Shown here one piece after another: positions 1 through 10,512 of a DNA stretch of 64,000 bases. Numbering within the stretch: the first letter of the stretch is position 1; each line of letters starts with the position of its first letter. The stretch lies in the NCBI GenBank assembly GCA_948144175.1, contig CANXME010002463.1:310001-374000 (forward strand), read 5' to 3'. The translations under genes were made by a program, and so were the position numbers. The notes under the pieces are model-generated. The model worked only from the letters and a program-made list of their open reading frames with translations. It did no database searches and had not been told where the DNA came from. This DNA is from Closterium sp. NIES-65 (lineage: Eukaryota > Streptophyta > Zygnematophyceae > Desmidiales > Closteriaceae).

Positions 1-281
1 TGATTGTATATTTGCTTGCGTTCCTTAGCACTTGCATATTCACGGGAGAAGTTGGCAAGAGTTTCACTAGCAAAGTCGAAATTACAGAATGACTGAGTTC
101 ACAATGACAAGAATGACTATATCAGTCACCTAGCAACCCTGCAGCTAGCCTGGTCGACCGCCAGCACAGCTTGGTCGACCGCCTGCCAGCGTTACGTAGA
201 GGAGCCGCGCAAGCACTGTAGAAGGGCGACCTGCCAACGCAGCAGGTCGACGGCGTGCCAACACTGTAATAGAGCGGCTGT
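1..281 (-). repeat. Inverted copy of the repeat at 40216-40497
   Basis: Read on the minus strand this stretch matches 40216-40497 almost base for base, with only scattered substitutions and small indels. The match runs up to the first base of the window, so the repeat continues outside. Both copies carry the same GTCGAC-rich half followed by an AT-richer half. In the other copy the sequence leads on to a gypsy-like primer-binding site near 40964, so this may be a gypsy LTR or the end of its internal region. No coding sequence is recognised in it. Confidence 0.85.
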
Positions 282-1020
282 CCAGTGTTGCCCCGTAGAA
301 GACAGCAGCGCGCATACCCGCAGGTGCGCACAGACGATTGGCCTGACCTGCCTCGTTGTGCATCCGTCGGCTATCGTCCGCGCCTGACGAGCCACATCGA
401 CTTCGGGACACCAAACCGAGGTCACCTTCGCCATCGCGACATCGACGATGTTTATGTGCCTCCGCAGAACTTGTCGAGCAGGTTACGCGGTCGACTTGGT
501 CGACCACCAAGTTCTATGGGCGACCACCAGGTGCCTCCGGCCGACCACCAAGTGCTTCTGGTCGAACACTGGGTGCCTTTGGTCGACCACAACTCTTGTC
601 TAGCTACCCTCTGGTCGCCGGACCCCTTCCGACGTCTGAAGTATCCGCTGTTGTCGCCGAGCTCCCCGCGTCGACCGCTGCTCACTTGTCAGATCGAACT
701 TCCACTCCTGGATGACGACCTACCCGTCGCCCAGCCCAGTTAGCTGCAGCTGTCGAGCTCCCTAATCGAAGGCTCCAGCCCCGTGACAGTCTTGTGCAGG
801 TCGACAGCCACCTCGTTGACCTGCCCCACAGAAGAAGGCCGTCAAACACTCCTGGTCGACGGCAACACCACAGTGATCACCTGCAGCTCGACGAAGCACT
901 TCGAGCAGCTTCGTCACTGCGAACTTCGACCAAGTTGTCGACGTTGCCCAAGCGATGGCAGGGCTAACACTCCACTCTCGTTAATACAAACAAGCGGCCA
1001 GAAGGCCGGTTCAAGAGTTC
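282..1020. other. Unclassified GTCGAC-rich repeat-like sequence
   Basis: This continues the repeat at 1-281 in a part that is missing from the second copy at 40216. It is unusually rich in the hexamer GTCGAC and near variants, and contains a short 21-bp tandem array. Several open frames of 80-150 codons exist on both strands, but none shows a recognisable domain and they look like by-products of the base composition. It is probably internal sequence of the same unidentified, possibly gypsy-related, repeat family. It ends where recognisable copia sequence (Copia-1) begins. Confidence 0.45.
501..590 (+). repeat. 21-bp tandem repeat, about 4 copies
   Basis: Units start at 501, 521, 542, 563 and 584 (last one partial). 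Each begins CGACCACCA or a near variant, and differences sit mainly in the second half of the unit. The array lies in the GTCGAC-rich sequence. Confidence 0.75.
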
Positions 1021-1088
1021 GCTAGGATATATAGCAAAGCACAACAAGCATACCAAACGGCAAGTCTACAGCAACCGATGGCCTATCT

Positions 1089-1826
1089 CTACAAGCCAAA
1101 GCTGCACACAGAACCTGTGGTGAAGACGTCGACAGTATTGGCCTCTGAGGCCACAAAGTCCAAGGTTGCCTGGCCACATCGCTGCAACTCTCGAAGGAGG
1201 AAGTACCTCACGTCAATATGCTTCACTCTGCACTCCAGTAGAGGCTCTCGACATAGGAGGATCATGGCCTTGTTGTCATCGTACAAGGACGGTGCAAAGC
1301 GAGGCCGCTCACCAAGGTCTGTGAGCAAGAAGGTCAACCAGCAAAGCTCCTGTGCCGCCATGGCACCAGCATAGATATCTGCCTCTGCACAGGACGAAGC
1401 CATAGACGACAACTTTGTAGACCTCCACCACACAGCACCGGCACCCAGACTGAAGCAGTAACCTTGAGTCAAACGTTGAGTCTCCACGTCGTCAGCGTAG
1501 GAAGAGTCGTAGTGACCGGTCAACACAACTGGCTGTGTCCCTCCAAGCACAAGCCGCATGCTTGATATAGTCGCTAAGTACTTCTCCACCCTCACAGCAG
1601 CTGTCCAGTGAACAGGGGAGTATCTCCCATTCACAACAAAGTGAGAGAGGACGCTGAGGGGAAAGGTGATCAGGTACACGAGGCAGCTCACAAGCTTTTC
1701 ATAAGGACCACCAGACTCAAACGCCGCGTTGGGAAAAGGGCCAGTGAGTCGGTGGTCAACGGCAATAGGAGTGGGCTGTGTGGTGGAGAACTGAAACTCA
1801 AACCGTCGAAGGACCTGCTGCACCAT
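1089..1826 (-). pseudogene. Copia RNase H region (Copia-1)
   Basis: About 245 codons, open but degraded, covering the end of the reverse transcriptase connection and the RNase H that would remove the RNA strand of the RNA/DNA hybrid. Recognisable pieces are VVLTGHYDSSYADD (catalytic Asp region), SSCAEADIYAGAMAAQEL and FVASEANTVDVFTTG near the end. The intact elements here have SSCEAEIYAGAMAAQEL and EANTADVFTKAL, so this copy has changed at catalytic or conserved positions. The frame is separated from the reverse transcriptase by a stop at 1827-1832. Confidence 0.85.
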
Positions 1827-1832
1827 GCGTGA

Positions 1833-2495
1833 CTAAGTCAGTGTGATAGTGCGAGCAGCTCTGTCCCTGGTTATCTGCAGGCCAAGGTAGCACTGCAGTT
1901 CACCGAGGTTAGTGCACGTGTGTCTCTTCTGCAGTTCAGACTTCACCTTAGTCAGAGTTGCTATGTTCGTTGTAGTAAATACTAAGCCATTAACGTAAAC
2001 AATTATAAAGAAAGGCGTGGAACCAGCGTGAACAAACAACGACAGGTCGGCAGGGGAAGGGTGAAACCCGAGGTCACGAAGCGTGGAGCGAAGAGTGTCT
2101 TGCCACTCACAGGGCGACTGGCGGAGACCGTAGACTGGTCGCCTCAGGCTCCACTGGGTCCCGGGTGGGAAGGTTTCAGTTAAGCCGGGAGGACGGCGCA
2201 GCCAGATTTCCTCGTGTAGGCGGCCCTGGAGAAACGCAGTGGAGAAGTCGAGGGAGTGCAGCTCGTAGTCTCGTTGTGCTGCTACGTGTAGTAACAACTG
2301 AAGAGAAGTCACCGTCGGGGTCTGGGCGAAGGTCTGGAAGAAGTCAACTCCCTCACGCTGACTGCAACCCCTAGCCACGTAGCGCGCGTGGAACACAAGC
2401 GGTGAACCTTCGGAAAGGTTCGCCCTAGGAGGAGGAACTGCGTCGACATAAGTGCCTGTGGATCTCCAAGACGCTAACTCTACGTCCATAGCCAC
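1833..2495 (-). pseudogene. Copia reverse transcriptase (Copia-1), YVDD lost
   Basis: About 220 codons of an RVT_2-type (copia) reverse transcriptase. The conserved order is visible: ELASWRSTGTYVDAVPPP, ARYVARGCSQREGVDFFQTF, LHSLDFSTAFLQGRLHEEIW (first catalytic Asp), VYGLRQSPCEWQDTLRS and YLGLQITRDRA. The central YVDD box reads YVNG, which removes both catalytic aspartates, so the enzyme cannot be active. The usual segment between PPPGAN and the GSPPVFKARYV block is shortened. The frame ends against a stop shared with the RNase H part. Confidence 0.9.
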
Positions 2496-3833
2496 TTTCT
2501 ATTGAGAGGCCCACTCCCCTAACATTGCCTCACGATACGTGCAAGGTGTCGGTATGTCAAGGGCGTCGGGGCCTCCATCAAGGGAAAGCAGCATGGCGCA
2601 GAGAGAGGAGGAAGCGGCTGCTAAGAAATCCAGCTCAAACTGCCTGTCCGTCACAGCCAAGGGCAAACTCACCCCCGACGGACAGAGGATGGGGAGGTGG
2701 AGCAGCCACCACATGCGTGGCGTAGTTAAGACGGCGGGTGGAAGCAAAGTCAGCGACAGCGGCAGTAAGAGCCGAGACAAACGACGGAGAGGCACGAGGG
2801 TCGGTGACAAGAGAGGCGAGAACACGAGAGACAAAAGGGCAAGCAGCATGGTAGTAGTCAATGATAGGGTGAGAGGAAACGGTGAAAGACGACTTGGGGG
2901 GTGAGGGGAGGATAGACACAGGCAAAGAACGACGAGGGCTAGAAAGAAACAAGACAGTGCAGAGGTCGGCAAGAGGAGACGAGGGTCGAGCACGCGGAGG
3001 ACAACGATTGGTCAAGTCGTGCGGGACAGCAGGAAGAGACGACTATGACTGAGGAGGAGAGAAAAGAGCAGGAGTCATGTACAGAGGAGGAAACGTAGGA
3101 CCGTACGCGGTAGGAGACTATGAGTGGTCAGGAGGAGAGGAAGGAAGACCAAGGGCCCGAAGGCCACCCACCGGAGGGAATAGCTGCTGCAAAAGTGGCA
3201 GCTGCTGCTGCTGCTGCTGCTGCTGGTCCAACTACCGCAGCTCCTCTCTTGCTCCAACCGCTCCTGCTCCTCGCGCTCAAGCTGGCAAAGAGCCGGGAGA
3301 CGTGTGTCTTAGCGGAGGGGAGGCGTAGTAGGAACCGCAGTAGGCGCGCCTCCAGCTCCTGTCTCCTCAGTACTGACTCTTACAGCACTAGCACCTCTTG
3401 CTCTAGCACCCCCAGAACTAGCACCTCCTGGTCCAGCACCACCAGAACTAGCGCCACCTGTGCCAGCACCTCCAGCACCAGCACCTTAAGAACTAGCACC
3501 TCCAGTGCCAGCACCTCCAGCTCCAACACCTCTCAAACGAGTGCCACCAGACCGAGTACCGCCAGTGGCCGTACCTCCAGCTCCAACACCACTTGAGTCC
3601 ACACTAATTTGTCACGGAAGTGCCAAAGGCTGATGAGGGGATTGTGAGGAGGACTGCGGGGAGGGAGAAGCAACTTGATGCGCGACCGAGGGTAGAGGGG
3701 TAGCGTGAGACACACCTGACAAGGCAGGACTAGGGGGGGGCGGGGGTACCAGAGGAGCGGGAGCAGGGGGAGGAGAGGGTGCAAGGAAGAGGGGGGGAGG
3801 AGGAGCCGGGAGACCTTGACAGGGGTACCGGGT
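2496..3833 (-). pseudogene. Integrase-to-RT linker of Copia-1
   Basis: Frameshifted low-complexity linker. Short recognisable blocks appear in different frames: ALDIPTPCTYREAM just before the reverse transcriptase, and SVGGEFALG and LVTDPRASPSFVSALTAAV farther upstream. These correspond to SVGGECALG and VVTDPSFESTAASALV in the younger copies. The rest is serine-, threonine- and leucine-rich in alternative frames and includes a (GCT)8 microsatellite at 3201-3226. The five-residue GGAEP repeats of the other elements are absent, supporting a different subfamily or greater age. Confidence 0.7.
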
Positions 3834-4937
3834 TCAGTAGGACTCGGACTCATCAAACCGGACATCACGGGAGTCGAGAAACTGGTGGAGGGCAGGTGGT
3901 AAAAGGATTCGTCGGGAGAGCCCACCGGGAAACCAAGGAGGACACAGGGGATGACGCGAGCCGAGAGCTTGTCCGCAGAGGTGTCGCGGACAAGCGCAAG
4001 GCAGCCCTAGACATGAAAGACCGACCCAACACCAGGGGACCAGGTCTAAAGACAGGTCGGTGAAACCTCTGGCCGTGAGACACGCGTATGGAAGTTTAGC
4101 TGGTGCGCGGCGAAGCGCGTAGGGCCACAGAAAATGGGGCGCACGGGCATGGATCATGGACATGCGGGCGATGTCCATGACCAAGCCAATGCGGCGCTCA
4201 GCAACCCTATTCTGCTGTGGGGACTCTGGCAGCGTCCAAGAGTGTCTGATGCCTTGCTCGTCGTAGAACCCAGCAATGACGCCAGAGCTAAACTCACCCC
4301 CACGGTCGGAGTGGAGACAACGGGTACAAATACCACGAGTGCCCTCGGTGGCCAGAAGCCACTGGATCAGCGTAGAAGTCACCTCGGACTTCTTCGTGAG
4401 AGGAAACATTGTGGTGTACCTGGAGTAGTCGTCAATGACCACTAAAAAGTAGCGCTCCCTCTTAGGTCCCAGCATAGGGGCAGGGCCCCAGACGTCCAAA
4501 TAGAGAGTTTGGAAGGGAGAAGTGGTTGGATGAAGGGAGGAGGAGTGTGGAGTGGCGCGCAGGCAGCCGTCGACGCAAGGAGTGCAAGGTGGAGCAAGCG
4601 ATGGGGGGAGCGACGGGTGGCCAAGGCGGTGGTGCCACAAGACGGTCGGGTGGGCTAGGGACCGATAAGAGCAAGACGCAGCAATCCGACTAGACACCAC
4701 CACCTCACCAGACATAGGAACCTGAATAGACATTAGGACCGGAGGAGACGCAGCGACCGGAGCAGAGGAAGCAACCGGGGAGCGCTCGGTGTGGAGAACG
4801 TAGAGACCGGAGTGGGGCTCCCTGATGAACGTGGCCAGAACAACACATGTAGCAGCATCTGTACAGACTGCAGTCCTCCCACCCCTTACAAAGGTAACCG
4901 TGATCCCCCCGTCCCGGAGGTATCTAGCACCTACCAA
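3834..4937 (-). pseudogene. Copia GAG-pre-integrase and integrase (Copia-1)
   Basis: The zinc-binding GAG-pre-integrase part is visible as LWHHRLGHPS and CTPCVDG. The integrase core follows with LYLDVWGP (first Asp), CLHSDRGGEFSSG (second Asp) and SPQQNRVAERRIG (Glu). Integrase joins element cDNA to host DNA. All three acidic residues are present, but the frame degenerates near residue 255, where the CVFLGFPPDA region is frameshifted. The copy is therefore not functional. It joins the protease remnant upstream on the minus strand. Confidence 0.85.
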
Positions 4938-5153
4938 GTTTCAAGTGAACGAAGGGATGTGGAGGCTGCGTAGGACACTAGTGGGGACCACATGGCATGG
5001 GAGGGTGGTGGAGCTGCACACAACGGCTGGTCTTGAAGAAGGATCAGCCAGAGCTACCAAAACCGGAGCAAGGAGTGGTGTGAGGGTCGTGTGGTCGCGG
5101 AAGAAACACTGCGACGCACTAGAGTCCAGCGTGAAAGACAGGGATGTTATGTG
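4938..5153 (-). pseudogene. Copia protease remnant (Copia-1)
   Basis: The minus strand encodes SFTLDSSASQCFFRDHTTL around 5112-5145, equivalent to the TFTLDSGASRSFFRDRTTL aspartic-protease block of the other copies. The active-site DSG has become DSS (codons at 5112-5126). Nothing copia-like remains beyond about 5153, so the element is truncated here and has lost gag and its 5' LTR. Confidence 0.75.
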
Positions 5154-6110
5154 ATGCTATCATTTGCATTCACGTCTGTCTGCCTCCCATCATATGTTAG
5201 TGCGTTGCATGCGTAGTGTGAGCGTGTGCAAGAAATTGTGTTTCGTGTGGTTTGGATTCTATGAGTGCGTGTGAATGATAATTTTCTTGAGCAGATACTT
5301 GAAATGACTTCTCTGCTCAAGAGATTTTTGACGAACCAAAAATCGCCGCGATTGGAACAAGAACGAGAAAGTTATGATCGTTCGAAGTTTTGTTTGTGAT
5401 GCAACGACTTTGGGAAGTTGTGAAGTGACTCAATATGGGGTACAAACTTTTGGGGGTTAGGAAATTCGTCCCCATCACTGTAGATGCTGCCAAGTGTTTG
5501 GGAAAAACCAAATTGAGTTGGCAAGTGTGGCCAACTTGGGTGAGGTGGATTGTGGAGGTTGAGAAAGTGACAAATGTCAAAGTTGGGTTCCTATTAGGAG
5601 GGAATCTTTGTGCTTATGGGGTTTTCCTTGGTTGGGGACTCGTTTGGGCCCTTCTCTCTCTTCCTCCTTATTCTTTCCCTACCTGTTTTCTAGCTACTCT
5701 GATGCTCTTTGTGAGACTTCTGCGAACTATTGTGTTTGAGTTAAGTTTCAATGGCAGCATACCTCCACTGCACCGAAATCAATAACTCGAGATTTACTTC
5801 ACATCTTAATACGATTCAACTTGTGAATGGTAGCTACGGTCTAGGGCTACAACATATCCGAAAATGGTGGAGTTATAACGTTGCGTTTCTTGGCGACGGC
5901 GTTTCTTGTGAAGTCGGCAGTTCGGTCCAAAATTCTAAGCCAACGATTTTGAGTTATTTCGGCCCCTAAACGTTCTAGAATCGTCCTTAGTCTCTAACAA
6001 GGGACGTCTCGGCCGGATGCGTGTTAGTTCTGGAGGCTACACAAGCACCTAGAGCAAAAACACAAGCACGCAGACAAGAGAGTCACAGGTCTAGACTAGC
6101 AGGATGCAAG
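5154..6110. other. Low-copy AT-richer DNA, no gene recognised
   Basis: No element or convincing exon was recognised. The longest frame (5435-5785, 116 codons, plus) has no domain; a hydrophobic central part could be chance. A perfect 9-bp inverted repeat (CTTGAGCAG at 5286-5294 with CTGCTCAAG at 5313-5321) could form a small hairpin. Nothing else stands out. Confidence 0.4.
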
Positions 6111-6114
6111 CATC

Positions 6115-6640
6115 CTAAACTATGAACACGCAAGCAGACAGATCTATCAGCACTAAAGTCAAGATCAGCATACAAAGCATATTGACATGCATAGACGTTT
6201 CAAATACAGGAATCTTACGGGCTAGTAGGCGAGCCCAACGTAGGGTGGTCGCCTCAGGACCCCAACGTGCACGGTAGAGGTCGTCGAGGCGGCGGAAGCA
6301 CCGCGCCACGGAGTGGTCGTCGCAGCCGCAGACACAGAGACTGCCCGGTCCGGTGACGCACCAGTGGTCGCAGGGGCCGGTGTCACACCGCGGGGGGCGC
6401 GGGGCCCAGCTGGTAGTGCTGCTGCCGCAGCCAGTGCTCCCAAGTCCTCAGGTCCCCACTGTGGCGGAGGGCCCCAACTCTGCAGTGGGGGTCCCCATGA
6501 CTGAAACCGATGTGGTGCCTGCCGCTGCTGCTGTCCTTGCTACTGCTACTGTCTCTGCTGTGGCTGGTGCTGCTGGGGCCCTACACCACTACTAGTCGAA
6601 CCTCCTCCACCAGGTGGGCCAGCACCTCCTCCGCAACACA
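6115..6640 (-). pseudogene. Isolated copia gag fragment
   Basis: The minus strand encodes DDHSVARCFRRLDDLYRARW and TLRWARLL. These match the zinc-knuckle and downstream Gag block of the full elements (PTQRCFGRLTDAWR, then IPRWGELS). The sequence before it (6310-6640) is glycine-, alanine- and proline-rich in shifted frames, as expected for the Gag glycine-rich domain. No LTR or pol lies next to it. It is a diverged fragment inserted in or left behind in host DNA. Confidence 0.65.
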
Positions 6641-6868
6641 GTTTGTTGAAAACTAGCAAATTTCGGACAATTCGTTATTGTCACCCTTTCCAAAGTCAAC
6701 CGTGAATATAATCAAAAGCGATTAGGCAGTCACTGCATAGTAATTTACTGTGGCGAGCAATAACGAGTACCAATCAGGGTCTAGTGTACTGGTCTCTTTT
6801 GTTCATACTAAAATCTACTATAGGGAGGACTCTTTTGCTTGGCCAGCACATATAGAATGTGTTTCAGT

Positions 6869-8393
6869 TTAACAACCATTATATTGCCAATGGCACACAA
6901 TCGGAGTTGTAAAAAATAGCAAAGTTGGCCACGCGTAACGAGACAGCTGCAAACAGAGATGTGTTTCTTAACATACACAGGCTATCAGAAAAATGCCAGA
7001 CCCTTTCGATAGCCCAACTCGCACACAACAACCACACGCATGCTGCAGCGGAGCAGTGAGGATATACGAAAAAGAATGGTGAATGCACAACAAGTCCCTT
7101 ACCCGCGAATACCATCGGAGCACAAAAGCATTGACCCGGAGGGAAGGAAAGGGTGAAGTGGGGCGGCACGGCATCTCGACTGTGAAGCAGCTAGCCTGAA
7201 AAGCAGAACAAAGGAATAACATGGTCAGCATAACGTATGAATGACACCAAGGGGTCAATGCAATGTGCAACTACTGCTTGGACTTCGTTTTGCGCGGAAA
7301 AGGCGACAGCTCTACAACTACCCGTGGGTTGCATAAATAAAGCATAACTGACTGCAAAGTCAAAATAAAAAAACCGGATATTAAGGGCGCCGTCACGTGG
7401 AGCTTACCTGATTCTAGTCTCTCTGTAGCTTTTAGCGCGAGTAAAACACCTCCGGCGCAATACCCGGTATCATCTAATCGTACCTCGCTGAAGGTTTCGA
7501 CCTTTGGAATGGGTTATGACGTAGTCGTGGCGGCGCTCTAACAATACGCCTCGACACGTACCATGCACGTGATCATGCGAGTACTTTGTTTGCCACTGCA
7601 AGTGGGATTGGGCAGGGTGAGAATGCTCAGAGAACATGACATGTGATATGTTATCTCAAGGCAAACAACCGAACACATCCCAAAAAAAAAAAAGGGGGGG
7701 GCGAACCAGAGAGCACAAGCACTATACCCACTTGCCGTAAACACGCGTAGCCATGTTCATCTCAGCCTGCCTCGCATCCAACAACCTGCTACTTCACACA
7801 ATAGCAACAAGCAAAACACATACGTTTTGCACAGCATCGGCGTAACTCTGTGCCAAGTACAATTCCTGCTCGCTTGCAGCGAAACAGTAGCTACACTGAA
7901 TGACAGCAACAGCGATTTGCATGAAATAAGAGTGTCTACAGTTGTTAATGCTTACCAGTGCCAGCCTTCTAAACGTACAGTGCCTTCTACCAGAGTATAG
8001 AGAGGTGCCATGCGTGTTTCCCCACCGTGCAACATACACGCAAGGGGTGAGATGTCGTCTTCAGGGAGGGTTGTGCAAAGAATCACCAGCTTCTAGAGTG
8101 CCATAATGAATGAGGTATGAAATACCTGACAGGGGTAAGAGAGGAAGTGGTCGCACAGGGGTGTGTTATAGTCAAGAGTCCACTTAGAGGTCGCGGATGC
8201 CCATGAAACCGCCTAAGCAGAATCTGACGTCTTCAAACCGCCTCTGTTCAAAACGCCGTCACGATCAGCTTCGAAACCATACGAGGCTAAATCTTGGACA
8301 CAGGTTAGCCGTTGGTGTCTGCTTTCCAACAGTATATTACGTGCTATTATCAAAGGTGTGTGCACTACGCAGTGAACGAAAACGTAAGCTTGG
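6869..8393 (-). CDS. Host multi-exon gene of unknown function (3' part)
   Basis: Seven short exons can be chained on the minus strand: 8393-8255, 8212-8126, 8092-7956, 7890-7824, 7501-7408, 7179-7103 and 6946-6869 (stop 6871-6869). Each is open, preceded by AG and followed by GT (for example GTAAGC after 7956, GTATGT after 7824, GTAAGC after 7408, GTAAGG after 7103). Exon phases match at every junction. Sample products are IARNILLESRHQRLTCVQDL, KLVILCTTLPEDDISPLACM, FAASEQELYLAQSYADAVQN and GYCAGGVLLALKATERLES. Exons are 67-139 nt. The first junction (8255 to 8212) needs an unusually short 42-nt intron with a weak donor, and the last exon is uncertain because another acceptor near 7043 also gives an open frame. 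I do not recognise the protein. The 5' end lies upstream. Confidence 0.6.
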
Positions 8394-8539
8394 CTGAAAA
8401 ACGTGTATTCTCATTGATGCAAGGAAGAGGTGAGTACAACATTGCCTAGGGGAGTCATAAGGGGTTGGGTCATCCTGGGAACTCAGAGAAGGTTGAGTCA
8501 TAGGGGAGAAAGGCTAGAGAAGAATGGGAAACGTCCTAG

Positions 8540-9241
8540 CTAGGTCAGCAAAGCCAACCACTCTTGGATGTTCAGAGCTATACTCAAGGCTACCAATAGT
8601 GAGTCAAGCCAACATGAGTCAGCTTGTCTTCCCACTTGCACCCTCTTGCAAGCTGCTTCCAGGAAGACCACCCTTCTCAAAAGGAGGGTTGTAGAGTCCC
8701 ACTTGACCACTGGTACTTCTTGTCTCATTCTCTGTCCCTGCACCATTGGCATGACAACAATGAAAGGGTGGCAAGGGAAATAATGCCAACAGTGCACCAT
8801 GACCACGGAACAGTGAATTTCGGCAGCTGTCACGCAATGCTCAGATTTTGGATCATTCTGAAACTTGGTGAACACCTGCACAGCGGGGCAAAGGACTGCT
8901 AGACCGAATTTCAGACCAATCACATCTTGGTAGACGAGTCAGCAGCCGAAATGGTGAACTTGGGTGTTACCAAAAAGGAGTAACACACACTTCCGAGATG
9001 CCATAAGTCTTTAAACATAAAATGTTGTCATGCCTTGGTAACTGCTTCAAAAACTCTGAAACTTTGAGGGTTTGAAGAACAAACCCACAAAATTCCAGAA
9101 GCTGAGCAGGCTTGTAGGCCGAATGGGAGTGCGATTACCGTGCCACTGTAATGTGTTGGCCCAACAGGGTGTACACAGATGCAGCCTGATTGGCCAGCGA
9201 AATCCACCTGACGCATGACCGAAGCCATCACTGCATCCACG
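8540..9241 (-). CDS. Candidate upstream exons of the host gene
   Basis: Two further coding-like blocks lie upstream of the seven-exon gene on the minus strand. Block 9241-9139 (103 nt) follows TTGCAAG, ends before GTAATC, and encodes VDAVMASVMRQVDFAGQSG and onward without a stop. Block 8935 to about 8750 follows ACCAAG and encodes VIGLKFGLAVLCPAVQVFTK and onward. The reading stays open to 8540, with possible donors inside. Phases between these two blocks do not fit directly, so a further exon or different boundaries are needed. They may belong to the same gene or be chance frames. Confidence 0.3.
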
Positions 9242-9689
9242 CTTGCAATATATGCATAACACACTATTGAGTAAAGGACCAACACCCCTACGTGTGTGTT
9301 GGACTAAACACATATTCTGCAATTTAATAGACGCTAGACAAAATTGAGAACATGGTAATCGTGCTGCCGGGGTAAAAAACTAATGTATGGTCCACTACAG
9401 TACTAGACAACAAATAGCACATAAAGTTCAGCACATGAGCGTCAGTATAACAATGATGTAAAATAAATAGAGCCAAAATAGTGGAGAGTCAATAGCAAGA
9501 CCATTCATCATAGTTCAGCCGTGCTTAGGAAGTTCACGGGAGGTCCTGAAAGTCAGCCCATGCAGCCCAGTGATGTCTACTAGGATTTCCTGAGCTTGCA
9601 ACTCCAAGGCATTCAACAAAAACAGGAATGCACAACCGGATGGAAAGCTATGCATGTTCATACAAACGGAAAGCCATTCCCCCATGCGC
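9242..9689. other. Intergenic or intronic, nothing recognised
   Basis: AT-richer sequence with short frames on both strands; no element, exon chain or repeat recognised. Confidence 0.4.
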
Positions 9690-9880
9690 TTGGACAGGTC
9701 CAGGCTGTGTGACAGAGGCAGGCCCAGGCTGTGCGGCCGCGACAGGCCCATGATGTACGGCCCGGATAGGTGCGGCTGGGATAGGCACATGCTGTGAGGT
9801 TGGGACAGGCATAGCTGTGCGACCGGGACAGGCAGAGGCTGTGCGGGCGGGACAGGCACAGGCTGTGTGAAGCGGTGATG
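9690..9880 (-). repeat. Degenerate ~24-bp tandem repeat, about 7 units
   Basis: On the minus strand the unit reads roughly CACAGCCTGTGCCTGTCCCG followed by four variable bases. Units drift in length and sequence, and one is partly lost near 9750. The period is a multiple of three, so an eight-residue repeat (HSLCLSRP-like) can be read through part of it on the minus strand. Whether it is translated is unknown. Confidence 0.6.
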
Positions 9881-10195
9881 CCCTCCGTGTCTTCAATGCC
9901 GTCGTTGGAGATGACGATCTTTCCACACTGAGAAAAGGCCCATGCCCTTTCACCGGCCTTGTACCACGAGCAACTCCTGTTGACGGAGGGAGCCATGATG
10001 GCAGCCCTGCACCATGCCATCACCTTCCGCAAATAATATTCAACCTTCTTGCCGTTGATGCCAGGACCGTGCGACACATCAGCACCGTTATTCTTTATAC
10101 GGTGCTCGACCTAGTGGATGACAGGGCAGGCACAAAAGGACCCCATAAACACAAAAGTTTGCAACGTTTATGAGGCTATGTCACCCACAGGGCTA
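9881..10195 (-). other. Coding-like block of unknown origin
   Basis: From 10077 the minus strand reads VSHGPGINGKKVEYYLRKVM and MAPSVNRSCSWYKAGERAWA without a stop into the 24-bp repeat. Residue composition looks protein-like, but I see no domain and no clear splice sites. It could be an exon of a host gene or remnant transposon sequence. From 10078 to 10195 nothing is recognised. Confidence 0.3.
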
Positions 10196-10512
10196 GGGGA
10201 GCCAGCAAAGAACCTAGGATGGGAGGCTTGGCGGGAAAAAACAGAGGGGAGAGGGGGAAGGGGGGGTTATGATTGTCTGTGTGTGTAAGAAAGTCAGCCG
10301 TTGGGACAAACTGGGATTGCCTTTGCCCCACTACCTCTTAGGAATGCCCTGGACTGAATGACAAACGGGCCTGGAATGTGGGAAAGGAAGCTAGGATAAG
10401 AGGGCTTGTGGGGAAAAAAACTGAGAGGAGAAGGGGAAGGGGGGTAATGATTGTACGGGTGTGTGATAAAACACCTTGGATGGCCTTTGCCCCACTCCTT
10501 CGGCGGTATGCC
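10196..10512 (+). repeat. Imperfect direct repeat of ~115-130 bp
   Basis: The stretch 10201-10345 is repeated at about 10378-10512. Both copies have an AGGATnnGAGGCTTG-like start, a purine run (GGGAAAAAAC then GGGGAAGGGGGG), TnATGATTGT and a shared GGCCTTTGCCCCACT-like end. The copies differ by substitutions and small indels. Confidence 0.65.

Larger units (their letters stand above)
1021..5153 (-). mobile_element. Copia-1: old truncated Ty1/copia element
   Basis: On the minus strand this holds, in copia order, a protease remnant, GAG-pre-integrase, integrase, a low-complexity linker, reverse transcriptase and RNase H. No LTR, primer-binding site or gag is visible. The left limit at about 1021 and right limit at about 5153 are where recognisable sequence stops, so both ends are truncations. 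It is the most diverged copia in the window: its linker does not share the repeats of the other elements, and catalytic residues of protease and reverse transcriptase are altered. It is an inactive relic. Confidence 0.85.

Noticed and set aside
2040-2060. YVNG as a novel reverse transcriptase active-site type
   Set aside because: The whole element is decayed and its protease site is also altered; a loss mutation is the simpler explanation.
3120-3596. Ser/Thr-rich or poly-Ala protein on the plus strand
   Set aside because: Antisense shadow of the Copia-1 linker with a GCT microsatellite; no independent support.
8568-8783. Plus-strand frames at 8568-8902
   Set aside because: They overlap minus-strand coding-like blocks that fit the better-supported host gene orientation, and show no domain or splice pattern.
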